From contig CM031600.1 of NCBI GenBank assembly GCA_018398815.1, positions 54,005,437 through 54,069,436 on the forward strand: DNA of 64,000 bases, in the 5' to 3' direction. Position 1 is the first letter of the stretch. The number at the start of each line of letters is the position of its first letter. The translations under genes and the position numbers were made by a program. Shown here piece by piece: positions 11,229 to 21,534 of this stretch. Origin of the DNA: Conus ventricosus. Lineage: Eukaryota; Mollusca; Gastropoda; Neogastropoda; Conidae. The notes beneath the pieces are model-generated. The model did no database searches. It was not told the origin of the DNA and worked only from the letters and a program-made list of their open reading frames with translations.

Positions 11229-11529
11229 GCATGCATGCGCATTTGCTTTCATGAGAGAATATATAGAAAAGCAGGTTATAAAAGGACAGCATGATGAAGA
11301 ATAAAAGCTAGAATTATCTGAAGAAGACGATTCCATAGAACAAGAAAAATAGACTGAAAAGCAAAATCATCACCCTAAATAACCACCACCAGAAGGGGAA
11401 AAACACCTGAAGACGAATAGCATGAAGAACAATCGTCTAAAGAACACCCGCCAGACAGAGAAGTGGAGGAAAAGGAAGAGGAGGATAGAGTAGAGCAAGA
11501 GAACATCCATCAGTCATAAAATCAGTAGG

Positions 11530-11690
11530 ACGTTTGGCGAGTCACTGAGCCATGTGAGTCATCCGGTCAGCTGAGTCACCAAGGGTCAGGAAAGGGCACC
11601 AAAGGTCACCACCGGTCACCAGAGGCCATCAAGAGTCAGGAAGGGTTCTTTGGATCACCAGGGAATCACTCAAAGTCACAAGGATGCCCC
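11530..11690. repeat. Degenerate GGTCACC/GAGTCA repeat cluster
   Basis: About 10-15 bp motifs repeat loosely: TGAGTCA twice, AAGGTCACC, CCGGTCACC, AAGAGTCAGG, AAAGTCACAAGG. It may be a decayed minisatellite. It ends at a poly-C run (11688-11697). Confidence 0.6.
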
Positions 11691-11755
11691 CCCCCCCTCC
11701 TCCCCACTGTTGAGATCGTTTTTCTGTCCTATCTATCCTTTGAGAGAACAAACAG

Positions 11756-12055
11756 AATGTGTGTGTGGCTTGATCTTCAATGTCGTGTGTGTTTGCGCGC
11801 ACATGCATGCATGTGTATGTGTGTGTGTGTGTTTGTGCGCACATGCATGCTTATTGTTTCTGTGTGTGTGTTTGCACGCACGTGCACGCATGCGTGTCTC
11901 TGCATGCGTGCGTGCATGTGTCTGCATACACTTCCTCGTCGTCGTTTTGTAAGAATTGATAGGAAGCATGTACAGCTTGATTTCAATGTCATGTGCGTGT
12001 GTATGCATGAACGCATGAGCATGCATACAAGTGTGTGTTGGTGTCTGGGTGTGTG
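11756..12055. repeat. TG-rich block with CATGCATGCG motifs
   Basis: Alternating purine-pyrimidine DNA (TG repeats, GCGCGCACATGCATGC, ATGCGTGCGTGC), duplicated internally around the GTGTGTTTGTGCGCACATGC motif. Overlapping Cys/Val frames on + and His/Thr frames on - are not genes. Confidence 0.8.
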
Positions 12056-12436
12056 AATGTGTACCTTTGTTACTGGATGTTCATGTGGTGAACTTTCGTG
12101 CAGGAGTGTTAGCTTCTGATGCAGCGTCTCATACTTTGTAAAGAAAGGTATCAAACCAGTTTGTCAATAGTCCACACAACTACGAAGACCTGAAAAAAGA
12201 CCTGAAATGGAAGAACTGAAAAAAAAACAGAAAAAAAAAACACCGGGATTTTAGAAAAAGCAAAATAATTCTTAAGCTCAGCGAGGTTTTATCACAAGTG
12301 GTATAAGTCTACAACCATTCCTTCCATTTCTTATTCAACAAGCTCCTGTTCAACGTTCCACGCCTATCTTGTGCTAAGTGAATGAAGAGAAGTGATTGCT
12401 CGTTCATTTTCGTTGTCCTAATTGTTTTGTATCTTG

Positions 12437-12470
12437 CCTGAAGAAGACCTAAGAGGTCGAAATGTGTCAT
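12437..12470 (+). other. CTGAAGA-hairpin-GAAA motif, tail of a dispersed element
   Basis: CTGAAGA (12438-12444), one A, a perfect 5 bp stem GACCT/AGGTC around AAG, then GAAA. It resembles the hairpin plus GAAA motif near the 3' end of many invertebrate retroelements and partly the hammerhead core, with one extra base. R2 carries it unchanged at 47763-47787. Confidence 0.4.
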
Positions 12471-13556
12471 GTTTTGTCTTGTGATTCGTTTGTCCACATT
12501 TTTTTTGACGGTTCGCTAACATTTATTTAAAATTAGTATCCTAGAGATTGAACACAGGTGAAAAAATTTTCTATCTTTTTGTTTGTTTGTCAGCCAGCTC
12601 TTTGAGCAATGTGGTTTTTTTTGTTTTTGCCAAACTCCAATCAGGCTTTCCACATTAATTGCAAGACGACAATGAACAACTGCTATTATCCATCATTTAA
12701 GAACTAGGCATGGGATAGACATTCTCAATTTGACCAAGGAAGTACAGAGAACACTTTATGACAACTTTCTTAAGAAAATTGAATGAAAGGTCATATCAAA
12801 ATCAATTCAGTTTTCTCAAATCCCATCCTACCATGAAAGCCATTTTACTGAAATCATGTTGAAACCACGTCCAGGAACTGGTCCAACAACAGTGTGGCAG
12901 CAAATTATACGATTAAAAGATTCATCCAATGACCTGACTGAACAAAATTTCTTGCTGTTGATGGTGAATACCTGAAGAGAATCGCATCTCTTTGAGTGGA
13001 AGGCTGTTTTTACTCATGTGAGTCAGAAAGGAAGTGGTTTCCTACATGTTGGTTGTTTTTCAATCAATTCTTGAATCACATTTTCCTACTCACTGAAAGC
13101 ACAAACAAAATCGGGCCATGTCACATTTATTAAATAATCTAGCCAAGACCATTGCAAGCAAAATCAGAGCTAAGGAAAATTTAAATGCCAAGAAATAGAC
13201 CTGATCCCATTTTTTGTAATTTGTTCATTCGTTTCTCTTTTTAACCCGTTTTTTGAGTAGAGTTAGGGTGGATTAAACTCCTGTCTGTTTTTCTTGTCGT
13301 CTGGTTCAAGATGTTCATTGTAGTAAAATCAGCCTTCGTCAGTTTTTTAAGTATTTGGAAACATTCAACAAGGAATTTCTAGCCCATTGCGGGACCATTG
13401 AAACTGGGTCAAAGTACTTCAAGCTAATTCTGTCTTCATATCTAAATTATCTTTTACCCGTTTGATTTGCATAAATTCTGTAAAGAGCAATTTGACACCC
13501 TCTTATACACCCCAATGTCTGAAAAGTTTACACCCCCGACACCCCCCCAAAACCCC

Positions 13557-13558
<2 letters not shown>

Positions 13559-13615
<57 letters not shown>
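13559..13615. repeat. Poly-C run, about 57 bp
   Basis: Unbroken C homopolymer flanked by CCCCCAAAACCCC. In R2 the same site has only about 26 C, plus about 140 bp of ordinary sequence absent here. This marks a length-unstable or misassembled spot. Confidence 0.9.
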
Positions 13616-14794
13616 ATTTTCTTCATTCTTTATCTCCTTTTCTGTCTGGAGCCCAAGCATCCATAAAAAACAGGCAAAATGTTTTAAAAAGGTACAGTAT
13701 CTAAGGTTTTAAATCAGGAACGATCCAGCGCAATATGTGTGCATCATGTAAGTCTTTTTATTTAAAAAAAAATTTCTGCTTTAGAAAATCAAGACAAACA
13801 AAATTTTCATAGATATAGATAGAACATGTTAAAGAAAAAAAAAAGCAGCAAAAATGACACATCTGCAGCATACACATATGTACTTTCATAAAAAAATGAA
13901 GCACAAACACACACATGTAATTACAATTCAGTTACAACACGTCACAAAAAATTTCTCAAACCAAGCAGTTGACTGTGTGACACATTTTGACCTTTAATTT
14001 TAACAGCAGCAATAATTTGACTTGTTTTCATGAGACATATCACACATGTTTGCAGTTTTTGAACTTCAAATGAGAAACCAAAGCCCAATGATCTAAACAC
14101 CATTTGAATCAGTTTCTGAATAAATAATCATAAAACCAAAATGCAGGATTGAGTAGACCTGTTTTTGTCCCAATTCATTTAACCTCTTAAACAAAGAGAA
14201 AACGAAACAACCCCAAAACAAATTTAAAAACAAACAAACCAAAAAACCCCAAACCCCAATAGCCCTACCCATTGTTTGCTAAAGACCAGCCTATACAGTA
14301 CAACCATGGACGGAATTGCATGTAAATCACTTTACATTTATGTGGGACATCACAAAAATAAAAATCTTATACAATAGAAGACAATGGACCACAGAAATAA
14401 AAATCTTATACAATAGAAGACAATGGACAAGTAGTTGAAAACTTGCCTCTTCAAGCTAAAAAACTTGTCTTAGTATGTCCTTTACATCATCTTCTCCAAC
14501 ACTTTTAGGGGAAAAAAAAAAAAAAAAACCATAAACACTCTCATTTGTCAGTATAACTTTTTTTTTCAAGCATTGTATTCTTGGACTGTTGTTGTCTTTG
14601 TCATGGATTCAATGCCATGAAAGAATGTTTCTACCCCACCAACAGGTTACTAGCCGGGGCTTTAGCACAAACATGAGGAATGTACTTCATGTGAATGACA
14701 AGCAGAATAGTCACAATGTTTGGAGCCCATCCGAATGCAACAGCCAAAAACTGGAGGATCGATGGATAGTGTGTGAAGGAGGAGGGTGACCAGC

Positions 14795-14892
14795 GGTTTG
14801 GGGGCGGGGGTGGGGGTGGGGGGTGGGTGTAAGGGTGCATTGGGGGGGGTGAAGGGGCTGTAGGGGGTTTAAAGAATAGGGGTGGGGTGGGA
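14795..14892 (+). other. G-rich tract beside the IFT172 stop
   Basis: Many G3-G8 runs (GCGGGGGTGGGGGTGGGG, GGTGGGTGTAAGGG and others) within about 100 bp, immediately 3' of the IFT172 stop codon. In the IFT172 transcript this is a C-rich 3' UTR. On the + strand it fits the G-quadruplex pattern. Confidence 0.7.
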
Positions 14893-14905
14893 GTGGAGAT
14901 GGAGC

Positions 14906-14991
14906 TCACTGGAAGGAGTAGCTGGGATTGGGGGTGTTTCCACACCATTTTCCAACAAACTTGAGTCCTGCAGCTCAGGGCTTTTGTGACA
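14906..14991 (-). CDS. IFT172: IFT172 terminal exon (R1 copy, damaged)
   Basis: Same exon as 50365-50454 in R2, with a TTTTTTCCAG acceptor and TTCCAG-TGA end. R1 has lost a few bases (CTGCAGGACTCAAG against CTGCAGGATGTACTCAAG in R2, and one in GTGTCAC), so the frame is broken here. The R2 copy reads cleanly and should be used for the protein. Confidence 0.75.
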
Positions 14992-15987
14992 CTGGAAAAA
15001 AAAAAAAGAAACAAACATTCAGTTTCTTTCTTTCATGCTTGATCATTCATTCATTTTGTTCTAAATTTGCTGCGTCTTTCTACCCTGCAAACTGTGTGAA
15101 ATAAAATGAAAAAGAACTGATGGATGGCAAGAAGTGAGAGAGGGGGGAAGTAGAGTAAAAAAAATGTCATGTCAAACTACCACCCAATCCCAAAGGATGA
15201 GGGGGAAGGCGATGTGTGATTACCTATTCCAAATCTCATTTTCACATGTGCCTCCATTCTCTGGTCTTAGATCACTAAAAAAAAATTTTTAATATGGATG
15301 CATTTAAACCTTCCCTGTCATTAGCTTTCATCTGGCATTGGTTACTGTCATGATTCCCAAATTTTTTCCCCCTAGCCAAAAAAAGGCCTTTGCAAGAAAA
15401 TATTTTACACACATGCAACAAAGAAAAATTATCCATCAAGTGGATGGTTAATTTGTCTGAAAAATATTTTTTCTCAACCCTTTTTTTTGTTTACTGTCTT
15501 ATCTTTTATGTCTGTCAATGGCATTATCACTGCACCCTCAATCCATCTCCCCCTTACCAGCCACACCGGGGAAATTTTCTAGTGGCAACTCGACAATCAC
15601 ACCACAAGCAGCAATCAAAAGCAGGTGGAAATGAGGCAGCTTCCCCCCTTTTTCCACAGGAGACACTGCATGTTGGGGAGGCATTTGGTTGGCTTGTTTT
15701 CCCATTTCCAAAATGCACTCAATGAATGTCAGTCTTACAAAATATTGTGACAAAACACTGGGCAGATAAATATCTGCTTAGATATTATTGGACAAGTCAA
15801 CACTTCAGACAAAAAAGGGTGAGAAATACAAGCAAAAGCTACATGCATAACGCTCTCCCGTGTGTACAAGATGCAGATTTATTAGGCACAAACTGAAACT
15901 GGAAGCTGAGTCACCACTCAGTAAAACCCCATGTGCTATGTACATGAACATTCACACACACACACAAACTTCAATGAATGTGACTAC
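14992..15987 (-). other. IFT172 last intron (R1)
   Basis: About 1 kb of AT-rich intron between the two last IFT172 exons. It ends in a long T tract at the acceptor. No gene or mobile element was recognised. Confidence 0.65.
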
Positions 15988-16074
15988 CTTGGTGGCCCTG
16001 AGGAATTGTTCCAGTCGTCTTTGTTGGCACTTTGTTGCTTTCTTGAATTCCACCTTGTTGCGCAGCACGGGTAC
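15988..16074 (-). CDS. IFT172: IFT172 penultimate exon (R1 copy, damaged)
   Basis: Counterpart of 51467-51558. The beginning reads [11 protein letters not shown] as expected, then the frame is lost through small deletions, giving a false KATKCQQRRLEQF. Splice sites (AACAG acceptor, AAG/GTAGTC donor) are kept. Confidence 0.75.
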
Positions 16075-18755
16075 CTGTTTATCAACACATACACATGCAA
16101 AGCAATAGGCGATCATTTTTAAAAAATTATATAAAATGATGATAGACTTAAAACTATGGCTTTCAATCAATGGCAGCTGCCTTCTGAGAAGATATCTAAA
16201 GAAAAAAAATCTAGCTGTCATTAAGCATACACAACACAAACATACAACAAAGAAAGTTATTTTTTTACAATGTATTTACCTGTCCAAAAAAAGCCCATCT
16301 AAGTGTAACATGGAACATCACTAATATGGATTCCCCCAAAACAAACCTGGGAGGCAGCAGGCTAACTTCACATCAATTCCCAGATAGGTCAGCCCGAGTG
16401 ATTGCCCTAGTGAGTTTTACAACATTGCCCGTGTTAGAAACAGCTCAAACCTTTTCCTGAATTAGTGGGAGGTGGAGGGCATCATAGTGCTTGAACAAGT
16501 AAGCATATGCTAAACTATTTTGGTAGTAAAATTCCTTTCCTCACATTACCTGTCCAAACAAATGGCTGAATATCAAATAGAATGGGGGAGCACGCTCATC
16601 TGAGACATTGCAGCTTCTTCTTATGAGAATATCTCTGTACAGTTCCCCCGCCAACTGGTGCTAGAGGGCTCAACAGACCATTACGAAATGGTCTTCCCAA
16701 TTGGAGCTTTCCTTAAAAGGGGCAAACAGATCAAAAGCAAGCAAAGTCATTCAAAGATAAAAACACTAGCAGGATCAGGAAAAGAAGATTCGAAAGGCAA
16801 ATGCCGAAAGTACAATTGACAAAAACTTCGGTATCCAAATAAATGAATGAAAAAAAAACGTTGCACAAAATTTAATCTGTCAACGGGAGCTTGAACAACA
16901 GCCAAAACAAAAATACGCAGTTAAAACAGCAGGTCAATGACAGCTTGTTAACCCAAGAGCCACAACAAAATACACAGTCCAAAAATGCAATAAAAATTGG
17001 GAGGGTAGGCAGATGATCAAGTGAACAACATTGTGGACATGTTGCGCCCGGCCCCCCCCCCTCCCCTAGACAGTCGAGAGCTTCCATGTCTTTAAAGGGA
17101 TGTCACTTAGATAGAACCTCCAAATGTGGTCTTTTACACCCGCCTGCTGTCATCAGATGTTGGAGACTGCAACACTTTGCCCGAGGGGTGCAACTGGTGC
17201 AAAGGCCCAGACTTTATGTGCCTTTATGCCTGCTTAGGGATATGGTTTTGGCCACAGACATAAGCCCGGCAAATAACCTGCCTAATCCAGAAGCCTATCG
17301 CAGGGGTCTAAAAACGGCACTCAACTGGGCCTTTACCATAGAAGGAACCATGGAGCCTGACTCTGCCCTTGAAGACACATCTTCAGTGCACTGACAGGAC
17401 AGTTAATCTGCTCCACTTCAATCACCTGGGCCTGGAACAGGATGACGAAGAGGAGGCAAGGTTACCATCAGAGGCTGCTCTTCGGGCTTAGAAATAAAGA
17501 GCAGGTGGACAGTGTGAGTGAGCCATAATTGCGCATACTTCAAGCACACCACTTAGGACACCGAATGAGTCTTGCAGTTCCTAAGGGGCAGTAAGCAGTC
17601 GGCTCTGTTGGGAAGGGATCATGGCTAGTATCGCGGTCTCTCCTACACATCTAAGTTTTGGCAATGGCTGACCTGAGCCCTCTAAGGGTACTAACCTTAC
17701 TCCCGTTCTTAAGCAAGTCCTCCAAAAAAAAAAAAGGGCCACATGCTCAAGTTCAGCATTTGGTGAGGAAATGCTAGCCTAAATACACCATTTGGAGAAG
17801 ACCTTTCACTTATTGTCATACACCTTCAAGGTAGACAGTCTTTGCCTACCCATGATCTTTTCCATGAGTACAGGGCAGAAATGTCTCTCACCAGAGAGGT
17901 GTCCTTTGATATATAACTGGCGTGGAGAGAGAGGGACATGGGATCTGCCTGCCATCTCACTCTGGGCTGAATCAACATTTCCAGTCTCTGCAGTAGTGGA
18001 ATGGGCACTTTTACAAGAAGAGTGATCAAGAGATTGTTCCCACGCTTCGTCCATTTCAGTGGACAAATGAGGATCACCTGACACTTCTCTCTGACCACCA
18101 TGTTCAGACCTGCCGGAATTTGGGGACAGGATGGAACTGTGAGGCAAACATCCCTTCCATGAAATCACCAGAAAGTCCACAGCAAAGGCTGAAGGGTCTG
18201 GAACTGGAGACACAGAACTGGCAGCTGTTCATTCCCTATGGCAGTCAACAGGTCAAAGTGTGGGAATCCATATCGAAAGAAAGACTGAAAATTGTGGAAC
18301 TGAAAGAGGCATGGTCTTCTACCAAGGAAAAGGAGAAAACTGAGTTAGTTCTAACATGATGCAATGAGGTGAACTCACTAAGGGCGATCACTTTAGTTGG
18401 CCCATCTGGAATTGCTCCCTGCTCTCCCTTTTTTTCTCTCTTCATTTTGATAATACAGTGATGTTCCAAAATGGGGATAAAGCATTTGTTTGGAGGGCAA
18501 GTATGAGAAAAATGCTTCCAGAAAATAAACTACAATTCATTTAATCTAAAATGTACAATATGGAAAACAAAAACAACAACAGCAAAAGAGCAGAACAGCA
18601 TGCCATCATAGCTGAAATGATGACACAAATTATACACACATAAACAAAGCCACTAACTAAAATTAAAACCTATTACTTGTTGCAAAATCTTATCACAACT
18701 GGTTCACACCACAAAGAGAAGAAATGGGCCAACAAAACCCTCTGGTGTTGAGTAC
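16075..18755 (-). other. IFT172 intron with old repeat (R1)
   Basis: About 2.7 kb intron holding dispersed repeat copy b. An unassigned open stretch lies on the - strand at 17806-18213 (GQREVSGDPHLSTEMDEA and following, 135 codons). That frame breaks in R2 (53410-53706) and matches no family I know, so it is probably not coding. Confidence 0.55.
16518..17560. repeat. Dispersed repeat, copy b
   Basis: Related to 5625-6260 in the same block order: TGGTAGTAAAATTCC, CAAACAAATGGC, CACTAGCAGGATCAGG, GAGCCTGACTCTGCCC, GACAGGACAGTTAATCTGC. It is longer by about 400 bp and sits in an IFT172 intron. Confidence 0.65.
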
Positions 18756-18909
18756 CTGAGATGACACAGGGCAGAGACCTGATGCCTGTGTCTGTGGACA
18801 CCAAGGAGGCTTCATATGTCCCCCGCTCGTCTTTGGGCAAGGACTGTTCCACCTTCTGGTCCATGGAGATGGCCAGCACCCACTCCTTGATGTCTTCATG
18901 CTGCTGGGA
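18756..18909 (-). CDS. IFT172: IFT172 antepenultimate exon (R1, best copy)
   Basis: IFT172 is a large IFT-B peripheral subunit carrying cargo along cilia and binding at the tip. The exon reads [20 protein letters not shown], then [20 protein letters not shown] and IRSLPCVIS. This matches the conserved C-terminal region of the family as I know it. The acceptor is GTTCCAG after a GT repeat and the donor is TCTCAG/GTACTC. The exon is 154 nt, and its one leftover base joins the next exon's GG to make the Gly before YPVLRN. The gene continues upstream into the N gap. Confidence 0.85.
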
Positions 18910-19039
18910 CTGGAACACACACACACACACACACACCATTGGAACAGCAACATCAAAGAGCCATATGACTGAATACTAAACAGTCAACAACAAAAAAGTG
19001 AAACAAAAGCAGCAAACCAAAACTGGATTTGTTTCAGAA

Positions 19040-19168
19040 ATCACTTGAAAAGATAGAAGAGATGAAAAGAAAGGAGATGAGTGAGATGAAATGAGGTGAA
19101 ATGGAAGAGGAAAAGGGTGTTGGGAAAAGGGTGAGAGAGAGGAAATGAAAGGAATTTCAGGATTATGA
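19040..19168. repeat. Purine-rich tract abutting the gap
   Basis: Nearly pure A/G on the + strand with GATGAAA/GAGATGA-type repeats. The matching tract in R2 (54570-54668) is also the end of R2 homology. Confidence 0.75.
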
Positions 19169-20168
19169 NNNNNNNNNNNNNNNNNNNNNNNNNNNNNNNN
19201 NNNNNNNNNNNNNNNNNNNNNNNNNNNNNNNNNNNNNNNNNNNNNNNNNNNNNNNNNNNNNNNNNNNNNNNNNNNNNNNNNNNNNNNNNNNNNNNNNNNN
19301 NNNNNNNNNNNNNNNNNNNNNNNNNNNNNNNNNNNNNNNNNNNNNNNNNNNNNNNNNNNNNNNNNNNNNNNNNNNNNNNNNNNNNNNNNNNNNNNNNNNN
19401 NNNNNNNNNNNNNNNNNNNNNNNNNNNNNNNNNNNNNNNNNNNNNNNNNNNNNNNNNNNNNNNNNNNNNNNNNNNNNNNNNNNNNNNNNNNNNNNNNNNN
19501 NNNNNNNNNNNNNNNNNNNNNNNNNNNNNNNNNNNNNNNNNNNNNNNNNNNNNNNNNNNNNNNNNNNNNNNNNNNNNNNNNNNNNNNNNNNNNNNNNNNN
19601 NNNNNNNNNNNNNNNNNNNNNNNNNNNNNNNNNNNNNNNNNNNNNNNNNNNNNNNNNNNNNNNNNNNNNNNNNNNNNNNNNNNNNNNNNNNNNNNNNNNN
19701 NNNNNNNNNNNNNNNNNNNNNNNNNNNNNNNNNNNNNNNNNNNNNNNNNNNNNNNNNNNNNNNNNNNNNNNNNNNNNNNNNNNNNNNNNNNNNNNNNNNN
19801 NNNNNNNNNNNNNNNNNNNNNNNNNNNNNNNNNNNNNNNNNNNNNNNNNNNNNNNNNNNNNNNNNNNNNNNNNNNNNNNNNNNNNNNNNNNNNNNNNNNN
19901 NNNNNNNNNNNNNNNNNNNNNNNNNNNNNNNNNNNNNNNNNNNNNNNNNNNNNNNNNNNNNNNNNNNNNNNNNNNNNNNNNNNNNNNNNNNNNNNNNNNN
20001 NNNNNNNNNNNNNNNNNNNNNNNNNNNNNNNNNNNNNNNNNNNNNNNNNNNNNNNNNNNNNNNNNNNNNNNNNNNNNNNNNNNNNNNNNNNNNNNNNNNN
20101 NNNNNNNNNNNNNNNNNNNNNNNNNNNNNNNNNNNNNNNNNNNNNNNNNNNNNNNNNNNNNNNNNNNN
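19169..20168. other. Assembly gap, exactly 1000 N
   Basis: One thousand consecutive N, a conventional scaffold spacer of unknown true length. Long open frames crossing it are meaningless. Confidence 0.99.
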
Positions 20169-20775
20169 CACAGCCCCCAAAAAAAAATGGGGGGACCCAC
20201 AGGGAGGTGGACTTTCGTCACCTGGAAGCTGTTGCCCAAACGGGGGAGGCCGGACCGAAAACGTCCAGCCAGAATGGGAAAGGGCAAGAGAAAGTTTTCG
20301 TCATGCCAAAACATCTGGGCATCGGGGGAATCAGCATAAAAACCAAAACCCCGATCTTAACCCCAATGGAAATCAGTTTGCTCCGGATGCGAGAGTGGCG
20401 AAAAAACACAGACGATGAACAAAAGATTCAGACATTCTTTAACACCTTTGAGGCATCTAAAAAATCCGATGGCGGGGACAAGCCGAAACGAAGTCTGGGG
20501 AGCGTGCAGGACGGGAACCAGTGGCCAAGCAGATACTGGAAGGAAGGGGGGCTGGTCGGACACACCCTCAGGAAGCCCATCCACCCCACCGCCAACCCTG
20601 CCCTGGAACCCGCAGGGAAAGAAAAAGAGAGGCCGGCCCGCAAAGCTGGAGACGAGACACTGAGGCGGAGTTGAACAACAAGGGGACAAATGACGGGAAT
20701 GACCAGAAAACCCCAGAACAGAGTGCGATGGCAAGGGGTCGTTGATGGCCTAGCTCCCCCGGGCGACGGCCATAA
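20169..20775 (+). pseudogene. RTE-like LINE 3' end (L1 copy, error-rich)
   Basis: Matches 31115-31740 block for block, with many homopolymer indels. Frames give KIQTFFNTFEASKKSD, the AKQILEGRG piece, then GKEKERPARKAGDETLRRS. It is cut on the left by the gap. See the L2 copy for the family assignment. Confidence 0.75.
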
Positions 20776-20909
20776 ATAAAGGGAATTACATTCATGCGTT
20801 TTCCCAGACCCACAAAATAACAACATAAAAATCATAACATTTGTTACTGTAAGGGTGGCTTACGTTGTAACGGGAATCTTCACCTTTTGGGGGATTTATT
20901 AACGGACAG

Positions 20910-21084
20910 CCCCCAAGACGATGGTTTAAAACTCGGGAGGATTCGGAGCGGACTTCCGATTGGGGGCCCCTGGTACGTCGTCGTACCCAGTCTGGACGTT
21001 GACGCCTCGAGGCCGCCCTGCGGGGGCCTACGTCACCGCCCCAACGTCACCTCCCCCAAACTGATCAGAGAGGCCGCTATGCAG
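20910..21084 (+). pseudogene. Esterase exon A (L1 copy, frame-broken)
   Basis: Same exon as 31880-32062, with the ATCAGAGAGGCCGCTATGCAG end kept but several G, C and A runs altered. It is not translatable as written. I regard it as sequence error or haplotype noise rather than a real pseudogene. Confidence 0.65.
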
Positions 21085-21534
21085 GGACTGTTGGGCAATG
21101 ATACAAGGATGACTGTTGCAAGGATGACAAGGAGAGTCGACGACGACAACGACGAGAGACGGGACAACTCCGTGACGTCGACGAGACGACGACGCGATGA
21201 TACGACAAAATGATATGAAGGGTATTGAGTAAAAAGGCGTTTATAGGGGTGATGATAGAGATGATAGGGGTTTGAGGATGATTGTGACAAAATTTTCATG
21301 TTGGGAATAAAAGGGTAACTGGATGATTCCCCGATGGCGATCGGGATAAACGACATTGTGAAGAGAGAAAAAAACCACTTTAAAAACACAGGCGCACGCG
21401 CATGCGGCACAAATGCACACAATCCTTTCGCACCCCCAAAAACCATCTTGCACGAACGCATCCCAACCATGCTTACCCCTGCGCCCCCGCCCCGCAAATA
21501 TTTTTACACACACACACACACACCCAACAAGATG

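Larger units (their letters stand above)
10904..14905. other. Convergent intergenic region between esterase and IFT172 (R1)
   Basis: Holds the 3' flank of both genes: GT/GA microsatellites, a degenerate GGTCACC repeat, a TG/TGCATGCG block, a poly-C run and AT-rich DNA. A 39 bp direct duplication containing ATAAAAATCTTATACAATAG lies at about 14350-14428. On the - strand an AATAAA near 13756 could end the IFT172 3' UTR (inference). No protein-coding gene was recognised. Confidence 0.6.
1..19168. repeat. R1: first copy of the 19 kb direct repeat
   Basis: Bases 1-19168 match 35405-54668 in the same orientation and order: GA-rich units, fold-back cluster, 44 bp minisatellite, CR1-like LINE, esterase exons C and D, and the IFT172 3' end. 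The offset grows from about 35.40 to 35.53 kb through small indels. Most differences are one-base indels, many in homopolymers. R1 is better in places (esterase exons C and D, the upstream IFT172 exon) and worse in others (the two last IFT172 exons, and 12.8-13.6 kb). It stops at an N gap. A true tandem duplication and an uncollapsed haplotype both fit. The error pattern favours the latter. Confidence 0.9.

Noticed and set aside
11650..12154. Cys/Val-rich + and His/Thr-rich - frames
   Set aside because: Simple TG/CA repeat translations.
14631..15014. 127-codon proline-rich - strand frame
   Set aside because: Mostly the C-rich 3' UTR after the IFT172 stop; in R1 the stop is masked by frameshift. 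The real exon is 14906-14991.
17806..18213. 135-codon - strand open frame
   Set aside because: Lies in an IFT172 intron, breaks in R2, no recognisable family; retained only as a remark.
19041..20418. Long open frames of about 380-417 codons
   Set aside because: They are runs of N from the assembly gap.
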